A program made the position numbers and the translations under genes. Below are positions 62,311 through 64,000 of a DNA stretch of 64,000 nt, piece after piece (within the stretch, counting starts at the first letter, position 1; each line of letters starts with the position of its first letter). Source of the stretch: Paenibacillus sp. FSL R5-0517 (GTDB lineage Bacteria > Bacillota > Bacilli > Paenibacillales > Paenibacillaceae); the NCBI RefSeq assembly GCF_037974355.1, contig NZ_CP150235.1, positions 3,906,001 through 3,970,000 on the forward strand, in the 5' to 3' direction. Under the pieces are notes generated by a model. That model was not told where the DNA came from. It worked only from the letters and a program-made list of their open reading frames with translations, and ran no database searches.

Positions 62311-63810
62311 TTAAGACTTTTCCTGATCCAATTTTACATCACTTGCTGCTCGTTCTTCAGGCAATGCATGATCACCAGACTGCGTTACAGATTCTTCTGT
62401 ACCCGTCTCATCAGCCACAGCCGGTAACGTCACCGTAACGATTGTACCCGATCCAAGTTCACTCTGCATCGTAATTGTTCCCTCATGCAGTTCAACCAGT
62501 TCTTGCGTAATCGCAAGTCCCAGTCCCGTTCCCCCATTTTGATGATTGACCTGGAAGAAGCGATCCCGTACTTTAATCAGGTGTTCTTCACTAATTCCGA
62601 TACCGGTGTCTTGAACCGCTGCAATAATCTGACCATTCTCTTCTTTAACAGACAAGAAAATCCAGGAATTCTCATGTGAAAATTTGATCGCATTATCTAC
62701 AATGTTTAAAAAGACTTGTTTCAGTCGATTCCCGTCTCCATGGACATTATAAGCTCGAGTCTCGTCTGTTTCCAGCTTCAGATGAACCTGTTTTTGTTCC
62801 GCTTTGGCCCAGACATTCAACATCGTTTCCTGCACAATTTCACGTATGTTGACCGTTCCTTTAACCAGCTTCATCTGATTCTGCTGCAATTTGGAGAAAT
62901 CCAGCATCTCTTCGACCAGTCCAATCAATCGTTCGGTTTCTTTGGAAATGATACCCATGCCGATACGGGTTTCTTCCGGATCATAACCGCCTGAGTCCAG
63001 TGTCTCGCTCCAGCCCTTGATACTGGTCAGCGGTGTTCTTAATTCATGGGAGATCGACGAGATAAAATCATCCTTGATCTGATTGCTGCGCACAATCTCA
63101 TGTGCCATGAAATTAAGTGTTGATGCCAATTCGCCCAGTTCGTGCTTGTAATTCCCCTTTACCCTGACATCCAGCCGTCCTCTGGCCATTTGGGCAGAGA
63201 CTGCGGTGATGTTGTTGATTGGACGTACAATGGAATTCGCCATCCCAATACTAATGATCAAAACGATAGCAAGCACGCCAATACCGACCGCAATTGCAAG
63301 CATTCCCATATTCAGTAGTTTGGAGTTCACATTTTCAAGCGATGTAAGGTACCGAATAACATACGTATTTTCGCCGCCAAGATCAAACTTATGTGAAACG
63401 GCCATGACAGATTCTCCAGTACCTGGTTGTCTTCCAATCCAGCGCCCCATATCCCCGTTCAAAGCCTGCATAATATCACTTGTTTGCAGCACCGCACGGT
63501 CGGATTCAAAAGCAGTTGAACTTGCCAATACACGCCCGTTCAGATCCAAAATTTCCAATTCAGTATTGGACAGTGCCAAATTTACAATTAATCTGGACAG
63601 ATTATTGCCATCTTCCGTGTTATTCTCACGAGCGATCGGCTCGAAAAAGTCCTTTGAATTGGAAATGTGGGTACTAATCGTATTGTAGATACTTTCATAA
63701 TAATACCTTTGCACTGCTAACATAAATACGAATTCGACCAACAGCAGAGCAAGAAAAACTACAAAGAAATAATGTAGTACGATCTGCCGTGTAATGCCTT
63801 TTTTAATCAT
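62311..63810 (-). CDS. Two-component sensor histidine kinase
   Basis: A 499-residue membrane kinase: helix 1 (about 10-32, FFVVFLALLLVEFVFML), an extracellular sensor domain (about 33-165), helix 2 (about 168-192), HAMP (RPINNITAVSAQMARG), HisKA with phospho-acceptor His in SSISHELRTPLTSIKGW, and HATPase boxes NAIKFSHEN, DTGIGI and GTGLGLAI. The tail of about 35 residues is acidic. The ATG at 63810 overlaps the response-regulator stop, so it is the start; the longer frame is inside that gene. The signal is unknown. Confidence 0.93.
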   Translation of the reverse strand: MIKKGITRQIVLHYFFVVFLALLLVEFVFMLAVQRYYYESIYNTISTHISNSKDFFEPIARENNTEDGNNLSRLIVNLALSNTELEILDLNGRVLASSTAFESDRAVLQTSDIMQALNGDMGRWIGRQPGTGESVMAVSHKFDLGGENTYVIRYLTSLENVNSKLLNMGMLAIAVGIGVLAIVLIISIGMANSIVRPINNITAVSAQMARGRLDVRVKGNYKHELGELASTLNFMAHEIVRSNQIKDDFISSISHELRTPLTSIKGWSETLDSGGYDPEETRIGMGIISKETERLIGLVEEMLDFSKLQQNQMKLVKGTVNIREIVQETMLNVWAKAEQKQVHLKLETDETRAYNVHGDGNRLKQVFLNIVDNAIKFSHENSWIFLSVKEENGQIIAAVQDTGIGISEEHLIKVRDRFFQVNHQNGGTGLGLAITQELVELHEGTITMQSELGSGTIVTVTLPAVADETGTEESVTQSGDHALPEERAASDVKLDQEKS

Positions 63811-64000
63811 TGCTCCCGGCCCTTCCATTTGTACCCGTGACCCCATACAGTCTGCAGGTATTCGGGCTCGGAAGGATTGTTCTCAATTTTTTGACGCAAA
63901 CGACGAATGTTAACATCCACAATTTTGGGATCACCCATGTACTCTTTTCCCCATACATGATCTAACAATACATCGCGGCTGAGCGGTGTATTCTCTTTTT
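63807..64000 (-). CDS. OmpR/PhoB-family response regulator, C-terminal part (partial)
   Basis: The fragment reads through the window edge into a DNA-binding winged helix: LSRDVLLDHVWGKEY, VDVNIRRLRQKIE and LQTVWGHGYKW, the OmpR/PhoB effector-domain signature. It ends GREQ with TGA overlapping the kinase start. The receiver domain lies outside the window. Partner of the adjacent kinase. Confidence 0.93.
   Translation of the reverse strand, partial: KENTPLSRDVLLDHVWGKEYMGDPKIVDVNIRRLRQKIENNPSEPEYLQTVWGHGYKWKGREQ

Overview
The window looks like a chromosomal segment of a spore-forming, low-to-moderate GC Firmicute, most likely Paenibacillus. The evidence is the CwlJ/GerQ spore-germination pair, a collagen-like spore-surface protein, an S-layer-homology protein, AAGGAGG-type ribosome binding sites with frequent TTG/GTG starts, a XerS-type recombinase, and FMN and c-di-AMP riboswitches of Bacillota type. 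I see no rRNA, tRNA, CRISPR array, insertion sequence or phage structural gene.

Layout. 0-3.2 kb: two tandem M29 aminopeptidases (the first only as a tail), then a sigma/anti-sigma pair. 3.2-11.8 kb (mostly minus): a secreted protein, a CNNM/CorC transporter with an unusual leader, a sigma factor fused to a DUF1835-type region, gerQ-cwlJ, a secreted protein made of two duplicated barrel-like halves, an SDR and a DUF2500 protein. 12.1-20.3 kb (minus): a collagen-like protein, then a tightly packed AT-rich nine-gene run of small-molecule-modifying enzymes (C39 protease, two GNATs, a P-loop kinase, a methyltransferase, two NUDIX, an APH-type kinase and a class C beta-lactamase-like protein). 20.7-31.2 kb: MBL hydrolase, a Cys-rich small protein, a Ycf48-like lipoprotein, L-lactate dehydrogenase, a tyrosine recombinase, an unknown protein, an APC permease, an amidohydrolase and a CGNR regulator.

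31.2-43.9 kb: a divergent CGNR/DinB pair sharing a three-copy motif, an FMN-riboswitch-controlled EamA transporter, an amidase plus DUF1989 pair, LysE, YqcI/YcgG, an amino-acid permease, an SLH protein, two oxidoreductases, a GNAT and XerS. 44.1-51.4 kb: moeA-mobB, an HNH protein, the pspA-DUF350-DUF4178-DUF4247 envelope-stress operon, an LpdD-like protein, a polysaccharide deacetylase, and a LysM-3D wall protein under a ydaO-type c-di-AMP riboswitch. 51.6-62.2 kb: a glutamine-type ABC importer with fused binding protein and permease, an M20 peptidase, a neopullulanase and divergent glgBA / glgC glycogen genes. 62.3-64 kb: an OmpR-type two-component system cut by the window edge.

Most genes are ordinary chromosomal genes. 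The strongest items for a second look are the CGNR/DinB operator, the FMN-controlled EamA transporter, the leader ORFs before the CorC-family gene, the duplicated barrel protein with one Glu-to-Lys change, the accessory operon at 13.6-20.3 kb, and dif-like sequences, two of which lie just downstream of the two tyrosine recombinase genes. All functions are inferred from the translated sequence by eye; no database search was run.
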